Source: Kalmusia sp. IMI 367209
Lineage: Eukaryota > Ascomycota > Dothideomycetes > Pleosporales > Didymosphaeriaceae
Assembly: GCA_027946365.1 (NCBI GenBank)
Contig: JAPEUQ010000003.1
Location: 1,674,001 to 1,738,000 of the forward strand
Length of the DNA stretch: 64,000 nucleotides
Direction: 5' to 3'
Of the stretch, positions 23,061 to 35,097 are shown one piece after another (within the stretch, counting starts at the first letter, position 1; every line of letters begins with the position of its first letter). The notes beneath the pieces were generated by a model, which worked only from the letters and a program-made list of their open reading frames with translations, searched no databases and had not been told where the DNA came from. The translations under genes were made by a program, and so were the position numbers.

Positions 23061-26023
23061 ATGGGGAACGCACAGAGTTCAGGCCATCCGCATAACCGGC
23101 TGGTGAAGCCAAAGACAAACACGAACTCACCTTCCCTCGCTCCGAACAATGGCCCCAACGTGGACTCGCCCGTCTCTCTTTCCTCTAGATACGCACACCT
23201 CAGCATGAGGGACCGACAGCAGATCAAGTCGCAATTGCTGTCTCCGATAGAGACCGACTTTGGGTACCGCGAGTCGTGGGATGGCGAGGAGAATCTGGGA
23301 GAGATTGCTGCAAACGTGCAGAGGCGACTGTCAACGCGATCGAATTCACTATCGTGCTTCGGGAGCAAGGCGAACTCTACCACCAGACTGTCCAGCCTGC
23401 CTGCGTCGAAGGTCTCGCTGGTCCAGAGCAGCCAGCCGGTAGATCTAGAAGCAGCAATCTCAATCCTCCAAGAGGTCCAGAAGAACGCATCTCCAGATGA
23501 CGTTGCCGCAATTCGTGAGCAGGAGCCCGAGATCTTCATACTATGCGATTTGCTAATCCGGGGTGTATAGAACAAGCTCTACGACCCTACGCTCCAAGTC
23601 CCTCTCCACGTGCTGCAGACGTCACCGAACCAGGCCTCAGCCACCGCACTTCCACCTTGAATCGATCTACTTCGTCCCTCACTAGGCGCCGCTCTCTTGC
23701 GATAACGCCAGGAGTAGCAACCCGCAACTCGCCGATCGAAAGCAACCGGCGGACATGGAATTCGTGGAGAACGCCCCAGTTAGACTCACAAGAAGAGGCA
23801 AAATGGCGACACCATGACATGGTGGGATCTTCCCCACTCACGCGGATAGCTGCTTTGGATTTAGCTGAAGAGGGGCGAGAATCTCCCACACCGCGAGCTC
23901 AGACCCCTGCAGACATGGAGATTTCACATCTTGGGTCACTGAAATTGGGCACATTGAGGATTGCGAATGGGGAGCCATCTCCAGCCGCGAGCACGAAGCT
24001 TAACTGGTATGCAGCAAATACAGCAACGCAGGACGAAGACTACTTTGCAGCTCCTGAGTCTCTTGATAGCCCCATCATGATGAAGCCTACAAGGAAACGT
24101 CGACATGTTAGGAGCAAGTCGGCACTGCAGCCCCCTACACCACCGCTTTACCGTAACTTGCGTGTACCAGATGAAGCTCGAAAGGCAAAGACCACTTCGC
24201 GATATGCTGCATCATCGCAAGTAGGGAGCCTTCAACAAACACACCACGCACAATCGCATTTCGAAGAGATTGAGTCCGAGCCTGTCAGGCGTCTTCGAGT
24301 AATGAACAAGAGTCAGGATACCCTTGCTACAACGCTTGACTCACAGCCTGATATTTCGTCGAATGATTACTCAGAATGTGCCCAGCCTATCTCCGTCCAA
24401 GCACACGATGAGGGCTTCGCTTCAGACGATGGCACATCTTTCCGAAACGAAGCCATACGTATATTTGATGGAACCATCTTTAGCGAACCCGTCGTAGAGT
24501 CTTCGAGCCCTGAAGCACAGTGTACTCCTTCAGTCAATGGACTGGCTAGTCTGCAGAAGCACCAGAAGGCAGAGAAGCGGCCTCCTCCCAAGAAGGCCGA
24601 TTCAGGATATTCTTCTGCAGGAAGTTTCAGGGCCAAGCAAGGTGAAACTTGGAAGTCGGGTACGACTCAAACAATTGACAAGAAGCCTTCAACGGTGGCT
24701 GACTTGCGCCAAAGCGAGAGCGGATCCGATAAAGATGACTCCACCAGCTTATATACGTTCGAACAGATGCTTCGCGCTTCCACTCCCCAGGCCTCATTGC
24801 CACCCTCCCCAGCAGATGAGCATGTAAATACTCATCCCATACACCTTTATAGCGCTCAGGAGGGTAACAAGAGCACCCTTGTCTTAGCAACGTCGGCCTT
24901 AACTAATCAACAAATTGACGGCTCTTCATTAGGCTTGCAGGCACCCAAGACTCCTAGGACTCCGGCGTCTGTTATCTCCCAATTCTCGATTGACAGCAAA
25001 AATTCGACGCATAAGCGACTGCAGAAGAAGAAGCCCTCGTTTCAGGAATTACCTGTTGTACAGTCTTGTGACCCTATACCAGAAGGATCCATTCCAAGCA
25101 TTCCCATCGATGTCAGAAGTCAATTTATCAGACGGCTTTCCGAAACTCCAGGCATGGAATATCTTGTCCACACTTACCCTGCCAAGAATCATGCCAATGA
25201 TGAAGAAATTGAGAAGGAGCTGCCTCCTCTTGAGCCCCTCAAATTCCCCTCTCCTCCAGCAACTCCTGAGCCACGAGGCCGACATCACAAGCGCGCAGCT
25301 ACTGAACGACCATCATCTCCTCGACGCAGCCTTCGACGCAGTTTATCTCTCTTCCGCAGAAAATCAAAGTTTGAGAAGGAAGAGATACATCCACCCCTTC
25401 CTGATCAACATACTGTGCTTGATCTTGGCACCACAGCTGCATCGTTGGGCCGCTCCCCTTACGATGTTGCTCTGGCTGCGGCCCATCAGAAGAGGATGTC
25501 CTCGCCTACTCATCCTCATCAACTAGGGGATGCAATGCTGCGGGCGAAGTCTATGGTGAATATGGACTCCAGAACAGCTGCAAAACTTGCGCGTTTTCGC
25601 AGTAAAGACCGCGCCCTGCTCCGACCTGAAATGCCTCAGCGACCCAAAAGCTACTACAGCGACAGAGAGGCAAAGGCGGATGCCGACATATATCGTCGAC
25701 ATAGCTTCTACGGTCATGCCTCGTCCATGACTACCACGGTTAGTGTTCCTACGGTGCCTGCGATGCCCACGACACCGAGCGTAGGTGACGTCGGTGCAGC
25801 CAGCCATGCGATCGATCAATACTCATCGACTAAGACCAACACCGGACAAAGCCCCCGTGCTCCTACGACGGGTCGAGGCCGTGTCGTGACTCCATTGATT
25901 GAGAAATTCGATAATTACGCTCAGCGCGTGAATGATACTCAGCCCAGGTCTCACACAATGGACGGAAGCATCGCTTATCGACCATTACGGTCTGCGGCTG
26001 CCATGCAAGGAAGCCGTACATAG
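23061..26023 (+). CDS. large disordered Ser/Pro/Arg-rich protein, 968 aa
   Basis: Two exons, 23061-23562 and 23619-26023, with a 56-bp intron (GTGTAT donor, CTGCAG acceptor) that is the only join I found restoring frame; the donor is weak, so the boundary is less sure than the rest. The product begins MGNAQSSGH, a candidate N-myristoylation site (Met-Gly-Asn with a small residue following). A short probably helical region (DLEAAISILQEVQKNASPDD) lies around residue 130-160. The remainder is low-complexity, rich in Ser, Pro, Thr and basic clusters such as RRSLRRSLSLFRRKSKF and many SP/TP sites, suggesting a phosphorylated scaffold. No catalytic domain, signal peptide or membrane span. I cannot name the family; single-copy disordered proteins of this type are common in Dothideomycetes and Eurotiomycetes. 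Confidence 0.82.
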
Positions 26024-28040
26024 AGCCTGGGTAATAGTGCAGGCAAACGGCGTCTGCACAGTTCTTCGAACCGCACGAATATTCAAAACAACGCTCATAC
26101 TTAATCGTGATCGACTTATCCCTTCGCGAGACGCGTCTCACCTAATGACCGGCGGATTCTGCCTTTTTCATTGTCCTTTTTATCTGCAATATACCATCTG
26201 CGCATGTTTGACGCTGTTCTTCATCGCCATTTTCATTGGGCATTTTTGCAGGTCTGCATTAGCGAGTATCGATTTCTAGCATATGCATACATGCGTACTG
26301 GGGTCTGGCATTCTATCAGGGTTTCTCATTCAGTTGGGATAGGCCGGGATACACACGGGATACACGTATATACATCTATGGCAGTATAACTTCCTGCGCA
26401 TCAATCAAGAAACCATTCAAATACATGAAAACTTAGCGTCCATGATACGTGAGAGTTCAGGATTGGTATTTGCGTAGTATAAATTGACCATTCGTTATCC
26501 TGTGCAATTGCTATAGTAGCAGTAGCAGCAAACCGAGCTGTTTCCAGTCCCGGTTTTGCGCCATAGCCTTCCTGACACGGTTTCTGTAGCCCGATCTCCA
26601 TCTATGCATACGTAACCCTGTGTAGCTGACCCTCATCCAAGAACAAGCCCGGTATAGCAAATTAATGCCACCAGGCACCCGTTGAAGACAGTTGTTTCAA
26701 ATATCAAATCACGTATGCCTAGATGCTGATTCTCTCCCACGCATATCTGGCCCTTTAGACTGAGCCCTCAATATCGCTCGCGAAATTACTCGCAATGCTT
26801 GCCGCGATGACCGGTCGCTCATGCTTAAGGCCCGGCTCAACGTCGTACCATTACGTATGGCGTGGTTTTATCTTCGCAGAGGAGTGGGACGGGGTGCAGA
26901 ATGGCGAGGGGTATGGTATCAGCAGCGAGAAGGATGAGTTCGGCGATGCCACGATCAAGTGACGTCGTCGCTAGGAGGTATTAGTCTTGTGAGCAGAAGG
27001 TGGGGGAAACGAAGAGAAAGGGCCATTTACATCCGTTTGCGCCCTCGCGACCTTGGCCGTATTGTGTTGCACTTTGTACGAAGTCAAGGAGTTGCGCTGT
27101 AAGTGCTTCGTCGGCGAGAGGCTAGGCAGCGGTGCGATTTGACATGCTGATTAGGCACGGGTGTGGTTCATAGTAGCCTTTGAGACGCTTTGGGATGCTG
27201 GTTCAATGTGCGGCTGATCGTATGGGTTCACTGCGAAGCTCGCCCGAAGTGACCTGGGTTTTCTTAGCTCAGTGTTCATTTGGGGGTATTTTCGATAAAC
27301 GTACACTACTTTGCTCGCCCATAGAATCGTTACTTGTGGTGGTGGTGGTGTTGGTGGGGGTTTGGTGTTGGTGATTGGTACTAGGGAGGGGGTTTCCTTT
27401 CAAAGATCGGCTTGGCACACGTTTTCCTGTCACAACCATTGAAGCACTTTGAAAAAGAAGCAGTTGTATGAAATTATTTCTCTCAAAATCCTCCGAACTC
27501 TTCCATTGGAGATACAAGGCTATTTCCAAGACGACTCTTCCTCTACTACATGGATGGAACCTTGTCGGCATAGGTTCCACGCCGCTATAAGGATGCAGTA
27601 TACCGTCCTGCAGGAGACAAGGGTACTCGAAACTCGTCCAACCTGTGCCTCACCGCAACCATAGCACGTGAAAGAATAACACCTGTTATGCACATGCAGC
27701 ATATATGCATGCTTGTATCCGCTGCTATCTTGTGCAACCACCACACCAGTTTTGAGGGATATATTTAGCGTTAGAGTCATCAGTCGCTTGCCGAAGGTGT
27801 ATGCACAATCAAACCTTGGAAGCCTGCTCTAGCGGTCAGTGAGCACTGCCCGACATCCATGTCAGCTCCTTTGGCATCGATCGATGAGGCTGTTCGCAAT
27901 GGCAGTGGGGCACAAATAGACGGCTCGCACTGGTGGATCTGGGTGGCTTGGGTGATGTCAGGGCAAAATTCTGGTGGACCGGGGCCGGGGTCGCGCCCGT
28001 TAGCGCGCCAATTTAGTTGTTACTTAATGAGCCATTTCCA
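26024..28040. other. intergenic region upstream of ornithine decarboxylase
   Basis: About 2 kb without a supported gene. It contains GGTGGTGGTGGTGTTGGTGG low-complexity sequence near 27340-27372 and short frames only. The right part presumably holds the ODC promoter; I could not place a TATA box or transcription start with confidence. Confidence 0.5.
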
Positions 28041-28569
28041 TGAAGCGGCGAGGACGCACGTTCAGGTGAAAATTGCTACCTGACCTGTCCTCCTTCGCGA
28101 CGACCTCTCTCCCCCCTTCAACCCCAGTCTCCCGATCTCACGGCACTTCATTCCGTCGTGACTGCCGCTCACCGCCCATCACTCGCTCCCAGCGACAGCC
28201 TTTGGTCAACGCAAAGGCTCCCCCACCACAACGGCCTCGGCCTGCATCCGCTTCGACCTTCAAATTGAGTCTGTTCGGCCCTCTCCGCACACTTTCAACA
28301 ACCTGCCCCCTCCGGCTGCAGACTTCTAAAGCCGACATCGAGCGCGCGTTGTTTTCTCCCGAAACCAACCGAACCCTAGAATCGCCTCCCTCTCAGCTGC
28401 CGCATAGGAGCCTCTCTGTGGTTCTTCCTCTCGGAGAGGAAGAGTCGAGGAGACCTCGCCCACAAGCCAGTCTCGGCTTCACACCCTTCAAGCCCCCATA
28501 ACGCCCCGGCGCCATCCAGACACCACCCATAATCCTATATCACCACTCTCCGGACGAAACATCCAGGGA
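28041..28569 (+). promoter_or_regulatory. long ATG-free leader of ornithine decarboxylase with a non-ATG open frame
   Basis: Reading all three frames, no ATG occurs between 28041 and the main start at 28570. Within it, one frame stays open for 142 codons, 28073-28501, without any ATG, and ends Phe-Lys-Pro-Pro-stop, 68 nt before the ODC start codon. That frame contains several near-cognate codons (TTG, CTG, ACG, ATC, GTG). The sequence is pyrimidine-rich. Established knowledge: ODC and its homologues are often controlled by polyamines through the leader, and a polyamine-sensitive upstream frame with a non-AUG start and a Pro-Pro stall is known for antizyme inhibitor mRNA. That this leader works so is my inference; the true transcription start is not visible. 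Confidence 0.45.
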
Positions 28570-29955
28570 ATGGCACCTTCCGCAATCACACCCATCGAGG
28601 AATATCAGTTAATATACCAAGACTTGAAGTCTGTCGGCACTAGCCTTGGTACGACCGATAATCATGGCGCCGTGTTATCTAAACAATTGATTGGGGAGGC
28701 TCTGAAGAGCCGTGTTGAAGCTGTTGATCCTGACACCTGCGACGTCGGCGACGAGGATGCCTTCTTCGTCGCTGATCTGGGCGAGGTCTACCGCCAGCAT
28801 CTTCGCTGGAAAAAGAACTTGAGCCGAGTCAAGCCGCACTATGGTGAGTTGCCTCTCTTCGAGCAGTTGTAGGATAGGACTAACTCAACTCCAGCGGTCA
28901 AGTGCAACCCCGACCCCCAGGTCCTTCGCCTCCTGTCTGAGCTGGGACTGGGCTTCGATTGCGCTTCCAAGAATGAAATCGAGACAGTCCTGAAAATGGG
29001 TGTTGATCCCTCCCGCGTCATCTACGCCCAGCCGTGCAAGACCAAGGGCTACCTACGCTATGCCGCCAACGCTGGGGTCAAGCAGATGACCTTCGACAAT
29101 GCCGATGAGCTCTACAAGACCAAGCAACTTGCTCCCGACGCCGAGCTATACCTCCGCATCTTGACGGACGATTCGGCTAGTTTGTGCCGCCTTAGCCAGA
29201 AGTTCGGCGCAGCTATGGACACCACGGGTGAGCTTCTTGAGCTAGCGAAGAAGTTGGATCTCAACGTTGTGGGCGTGGCTTTCCATGTTGGATCAGGTGC
29301 CTCTGACCCAAAGGCATTCATCAAGGCTGTCCAAGACGCTCGCTTTGTCTTCGACCAAGCTGCTGCTTTGGGCTTCGATATGCACACTTTGGACGTTGGT
29401 GGAGGATTCACTGGTGACGATAGCTTCGAGCCCATGGCCGCAGTCCTCTCTGCCTCCTTGGACGAGTACTTTCCGCCTCACATCCGCATCATTGGCGAGC
29501 CCGGTCGTTACTTCGTTTCCACCGCGTTTACTCTCGCATGCCATGTCATTGCTCGACGCACTGTTACCGACGCCACCCTTGGAACCACTTCCTATATGCT
29601 TTACATGAACGACGGCGTCTACGGCAACTTCTCCAGTATCATCTTCGACCACCAGCACCCGGTGCCGCGTGTCCTCAAGAACGGCGATGATATCTTGTAC
29701 GAGGTTCGCCGTTCCGGCTACGACACCCCGTCCATGATCGAATACTCTATCTGGGGCCCGACGTGCGACGGCATTGACGTGATCTCGTCTTCCTGCACGT
29801 TCCCGGAGATTCTGGATGTCAATGACTGGCTCTACTTCGAGGATATGGGCGCGTACACCAAGTGCTCTGCCACTCGTTTCAACGGCTTCACGGATAACCA
29901 CGATGTGGTCTACATCTGCAGTGAGCCGGGCGCCAGTGCTTTGCTCAACCTCTGA
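28570..29955 (+). CDS. SPE1: ornithine decarboxylase
   Basis: PLP-dependent fold-III enzyme that decarboxylates ornithine to putrescine, the committed step of polyamine synthesis, in the cytosol. Two exons, 28570-28843 and 28895-29955, 444 residues; the 51-bp intron has a CTAAC branch point and splits the PLP-lysine motif Y-AVKCNPD (Lys about 94). Further ODC marks: FDCASKNEI, VGVAFHVGSG, DVGGGF, EPGRYFV near residue 293, and WGPTCDGIDVI with the catalytic Cys near 382, then MGAYT. Length agrees with fungal ODCs. The ATG is the first in over 500 bp and has a purine at -3 (GGGAATGG). A long upstream leader with an unusual open frame is annotated separately and may mediate polyamine feedback. 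Confidence 0.97.
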
Positions 29956-31232
29956 GTGATGAGATTCCAAACGGCCACGTGAATCGATGAGCATTTGGCA
30001 AACGTCGAAGCATGCATTCCGAAAAGTAATTTGATAGATTTTCCATAGAATTAATCCTCTCGTTTCTGAAGGCTTCCCCGTCATATTGGTGTTGCATCGT
30101 ACCTCAATCCCACCTCTCAAGTCCGTGAACATCAGGTCGACTGTCTTATCCTTACCAACGAACTCATTACTTCTAGTCTGAGACCTTTTGGATAAGATGT
30201 AGAAGTAGAAGTTGTGCTGCTAAGGATATGTATCAAACGTTCATATTCTGTTACTTTCCACATCGTTGCGGTTCGCCTGCCGTGTCACAATGGCGTAGGT
30301 AGCCTCAGCCTACAAAAACCTAATACTCGATACTTAGACCATAGGTATGATCATGTGTGTTTCTCAACGACACGAACCAGCATACAGTTATCTACTACCT
30401 CTCATACGCGCCACCAAGATGAGCCCAAAGAAGCTTTGACACCAGTGGCTGTACATTAGAGTCTACTTAGCTTTAGTATGCAACGCCATCTGTGTGTTCC
30501 TGGCCCGTTTTAATTATTAGATGCTGGTACCCTGCACAAGTCTAGCTACGTATAGTGGGGGCTCCATACAGGGTATTACCCTATGATACATCATACACAG
30601 GCAGAAGCCACTAGGAACATGCCAGAAAATTGCAGAGAATTGTAAAAGATGCAATATGGCTTTAGGCAGCCTGTCCTCCTTCAGTTTAGAAGGCAAAAAT
30701 CATGCAGTTACCAAGCGGCAGAGGCTGCGATGACATATGAGGATGTATATGTGTGTAGTCGTCTATGGAAATATCAGTATGAGCAAAGTATGCTATAGTC
30801 ACCGCATGGAAACCATCCCCTCGGACGCCAGTACCAATGTTGAGCATTAATAGAGTTTGCAATGAGAAGATCTGACAACACTGACTTTCAGCATCCTCTC
30901 CATACCCACTGTACGTGCCAGTAGCTCACACGTCACACTATGTGTTATCGACAGTGTAGGATCTACACGCCAGGTAGCTAGCATTTAGCGTAGCGTGGTG
31001 ATGCATGCTAGTAGTTAATCTTCGTCACTTCAAGAGCGCAGGAGCGAGAGGCTTTCTATGCATGTACCATACATTCTATATACAAGCATCTCTACTTCTA
31101 ATAGAGAAAACGAGCGGCATTCTAGTCCGAATATATACAAAAACCTAAGCGTCTAATCTAAGCCCTTCTTGAAGTGAAAGAAGCCTCAGCGACACTAGCG
31201 CCCCATATTGGTGAGAGTCATCCAAATTTCAC
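29956..31232. other. intergenic, convergent 3' ends
   Basis: About 1.3 kb between the ODC and cellobiohydrolase 3' ends. AT-rich and without frames I can support. No repeat or RNA gene recognised. Confidence 0.55.
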
Positions 31233-32964
31233 CTACGGAAGGCACTGAGAGTACCACTGGCTCTGCGCCTTGCAAGTGCCCGAAGTGCAGGTAGTGGGGC
31301 CAGTCCAGCCGGTTCCACCGCACTGTCCATAGAGCGGAGCGCCAGTGCCAGTGCCAGAGGTAGGAGTAGCAGTAGCAGCCTTGGAGCTGGTGGTACCGGA
31401 GGGCGTGGTGCCAGTGCCGGAGCCGAATGTCGAGCCAATAGCGCCGATCTTGATGTTGCTGTAGATGACCTGAGAGTTGGGGCTGTTCTTCTCAACGTCC
31501 GAGGGCACACCCGAGGTGATGGCGCAGGTGCCGCGGGCAACACCGGGGGTAGAGGCGCTCTTGTCGGTAGGGTAGGTAGAGTCGAGCCAAAGCATGTTGA
31601 CGGCGTGGTCGTCCCACACAGAGAGAGCGAGAACCATACCACGGCCGATAGCGCCGCCCATAAGGTTCAGTCCGCCCAACTTCTCGAACATGTTGTTGTC
31701 ACCGAAAGCAGTCTTCTGAGCATTGCAGTAGGAATCTGTGATGCTGTTGCCGCTGACACCAGAGACCTTGCTCACGCTGTTGTCAATGACCTTTCCATTC
31801 TGGACGTACTTGCGACGGATCTCAGTGAGCTTTCCGGAGTCGGTGCCGGTGTCGGTCACGAACTGAGTGACGACAGTGAACTTGGACTTGGTGTCGACGG
31901 TCTTGCCGGGACCATAGAAGGAGGTATCGCCCTGGCGGTAGCTGTTGAAGTCGCAGCCGTCCTTGTCACAGACACCACCGTAGCGGTTGTCGCCATCACC
32001 ACACTGGGTACCCGAGCAGCGAAGTAAGCCGTTGTTGCTGCATACGTGAGGGGTGTAAGCAGCGGAGATCGAGTTAGCCTCCCAGATCTAGACGTGTCCG
32101 TTAGCATAGATCACATTTAATTTATGTATGAATGCACTCACATCCATCTCGTTGCAGCATGCACCATACTTGCCAGCACCGGCGTTGACATCGTTGTCGC
32201 TGGGTTCCCAGCCTTCGCTGTTGGCCTGAGATTTTGTTAGATATGAAATCCATGTGGAAAGAGGATTGGTGGGGATATTCGAGCTTACCTCGCCGCTGAT
32301 GAATTTGATGTCGTGAGGGCACTGAGTATCGCAGTACCCGGTTCCGTACTTCGCACCAGCCTTGTTGCCCGAGTACTTAGCAAGACCACCGTCCTCATCC
32401 ATTTCAACCAAGTACAAGGCGCCGTTCAAGCCGCAAGGCAATTGCGAAACATCAACATCGAACTAATGGTGTGAATATGATTAGTGACCATACCAGATGC
32501 ACTCGCCAATCGGGCGTGCTTACAGTGAACTCCTTGTTGAGCAATTTGAACATGTAGTACTTCGATTCCGAAGCCATCAAGTACAACCTGGAACCAATGT
32601 TCTTGCTGTACGTGCCATCGGTCACGAACTTGAGCGTAAGCGCACCGCTTGAAGCAGTAACACCATATGTGCTAGTGTAGTCTGCACCATCGAGGGCACA
32701 ATTCGCAGCACAAGTCTTGCCATCCGGGCAGAAGGTCGAGTTCCACGTGTTGCCATTGTAGCAGTTATCGGCACTCTTTGTGGAGTGCAGCCAGCGCCAG
32801 TTAGCATCAAGCGTGACGGTGGTTGAGAGCGTTGTGCAAGATCCGGCGGCCGAACAAGACTGAATGGGCATGGAAGGGTGAGTCTCTGTGGTCAAAGTGC
32901 CGACCTGCTGGGCGGAGACACCTGCCGCGAAAAGGGAGGAGAGGAGGCTAGCCTTGGAAAACAT
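31233..32964 (-). CDS. cbh1: secreted GH7 cellobiohydrolase with CBM1
   Basis: Reducing-end exo-cellulase releasing cellobiose from crystalline cellulose. Four exons on the minus strand: 32964-32524, 32462-32289, 32225-32142 and 32087-31233; introns of 61, 63 and 54 bp, all phase 0; 517 residues. Signal peptide about 1-18 (hydrophobic, ending GVSA), mature start [12 protein letters not shown]. The catalytic motif E-x-D-x-x-E reads NEMD-IWEAN with Glu231, Asp233 and Glu236, and the last intron falls exactly inside it. The GH7 cysteine pattern is present ([23 protein letters not shown]). A Gly/Thr/Ser linker precedes a C-terminal CBM1 of about 33 residues starting [12 protein letters not shown] and ending SQCLP, with aromatic residues placed for cellulose binding. 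Family members are retaining enzymes, usually induced by cellulose and repressed by glucose. A TATA-like element lies upstream. Confidence 0.97.
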
Positions 32965-35097
32965 GGTGAAACGCTGAAACTGCTGCTGAATGATTGACTG
33001 AGGAGCGTGGCCTTGACATGATCATGACGACCGCCTTATATACCTTTGAAGCCATATCACGCTCAGACTCCAAGACGCGTTCGTACCGCCATGTCGATGT
33101 ACTCCCGACGTGTAAATTATCACCAGCCACTCTGAACCGTTGATCCGCTGCTAGTAGTCCATTCGAGCTCTTCTCCGCGATGTACCTACGTAGCAAAATC
33201 TTCTCATACCTCTTACGGACAAGATGTTAATCTATTTGCCTAGATCGATAGACGTCAGCGAAGCATCTGTGGGATGTATATTGGAAAGAGGGCCAGGGCC
33301 GGGACGACATCCCGCAGATCTTGCGGCTCTTCAGGGGCTTTGGGAGTCGTTGGAGTACTGCGTCCAGGTTATACTACGCAGGGAAACGCGTGCAAACATC
33401 GAGAAGCCTTCCTGTATAGGCGTAGTTTCCGTTGGAGTCTAGCCCTCGGCAATTGTACATGGCTGCATGCATAGGTGACTGGTGGAATTTATGGGGTGCA
33501 TCTGAGAGGAGCTGCTCGTGACCAGAACACACAGCCTGCAGTTGGGTTAGTCTTATATTGCTCCACGTGCTATAGAACGTTTGACCAACTTTCAGGAAGA
33601 GGCTAGAGGACTTTCTTATCGTCGGATTTTCAAGTTGTCAGCAGATGTCAGCCAATTCTAGAGGTCATGACCGGTATTTCGAGTTTTCGTGTATACTGCT
33701 CTTATATTCAAAGACAAGCCTACGCTATGGCTTCCTAAAGTCATAGGAAGCTTCTCAGACGGACTGCCAATGACAAACCCATGAGGGAGGTTGCGATGGA
33801 TTAAGCACGATGATCTAACGCTTGCAGAGCATGGACCTGTTCTTGGTCTTGCTTAGGTTGTGGAGATCAATATACGAGTCGAAGCTTCGGTTGCGGAACC
33901 TGGTGCTATAATGCCGCTGGATATAATGATTCTGGAGTCTGCTAGCAGTAAACGGTACCCGAATTGTTTGTTGGAAGTGTTATCAAACGTCTTGGGTAGC
34001 GTCATGATCAGATCGTAAATGAGCCGCATGATCGATCTCCTGCAGAAGAAGAGGCAAATTTGGACGCGAAGTCGATGACGGGCCGTGATCCTGTGAGGCT
34101 GTTGAGAATGGCCGAGGTACACAACTGATGGAACCTGGTCACCTCCGTCGCCAAACGTCGTATCCCAGGTTTTCAAGCGCGGGCGCAATTTGGGCGATAT
34201 TACAGACGTGGGGATGGGTCGAGTGATCCCCGCGTTTGGTGGAATCTGATATTAACCGGCAGGTGCACCGCCACTCAGCCACAGGAGACACACGGAGCCA
34301 TAGTTCCCGTAGCGGTTGACGGTTCATCCTTCGTTCGAGCCTCTTGACTGGATGAACGTCCCGAACGCGCCGACTACGGCCGTGTGTGACCTCGTGACTG
34401 TGACTTGGGCCGAAAGCGTGGATCCTGACATAGGCAATTTTGCTAATATTAGAACATTGTACTCGCGTCTTGCCTGACAGAAACACACTTATCATTGCAC
34501 AAACCCCTCGCATTATAGGTCTATACATCTCCAATCTCTTCGATCCAACTGCTTCTGCTTGGAATTCAAATGTCCCGAGATCACTCGTGGGTCCTTCCCC
34601 AGACAGGCAACCCCCTGTTGAGTCTGCGGATCGCATTCCCTTTTCGTCGACGGGATCTGGCCAGACCCGTGCGCTTCGGTTCAACCTCGCCGAAGTCTTG
34701 ATGTCTAGATATCTTCGCAAACGCTGGAGTTCTTGTATGGTACTCGGCCTGTACTGTACAGTCGTTCGCGATGCCAGTCCACAAATACCAACAGGTTATG
34801 ACAGCATAGCATGATGACGGCGCCTCGTATTCATCTCAGCGATGCGACATCACGAGCCATGCATGTGGCTGCCGCCACGCGACGCCAATACCTCCCGCAT
34901 GGGAGCTGAGGCGGAATACGAGGTCGAGCTGGCTAGCCTGCATCTCACCTGCCAATCCCAAGGAGCCGTCAATTTCCATATCACCTTCAAAACGCCATCG
35001 CTCGCTCAGTGCGCCTCCCTAATGTCTAATCCAATTTTGCTTGCTCGCTACTGTTGATACGAGTCGTTGGAGCGTCACTGCACTGCGCTCGAAAGCG
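32965..35097. other. divergent intergenic region, 2.1 kb
   Basis: Between the cellobiohydrolase (minus) and the wall-protein gene (plus). The longest frame (34139-34720, minus) starts at a non-ATG codon and lacks coding character. Apart from the TATA-like element near 33035 no regulatory site can be named with confidence. Confidence 0.5.
33035..33042 (-). promoter_or_regulatory. TATA-like element of the cellobiohydrolase gene
   Basis: TATATAAG on the minus strand, about 70-80 bp upstream of the ATG at 32964, a usual position for the core promoter of a strongly expressed fungal secreted-enzyme gene. Confidence 0.55.

Noticed and set aside
26024..28040. Possible additional gene upstream of ornithine decarboxylase (frames at 27449-27664, 27520-27780 and 27859-28083)
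   Set aside because: All are short, overlap one another on opposite strands and lack motifs; GGT/GTT low-complexity sequence explains the neighbouring open frames.
31605..32027. 140-codon plus-strand frame inside the cellobiohydrolase gene
   Set aside because: It is antisense to the GH7 catalytic domain, whose sense frame is unambiguous.
34139..34720. 193-codon minus-strand open frame between the cellulase and wall-protein genes
   Set aside because: It starts at TTG, overlaps a 124-codon frame on the other strand, and the text looks random with no periodicity.
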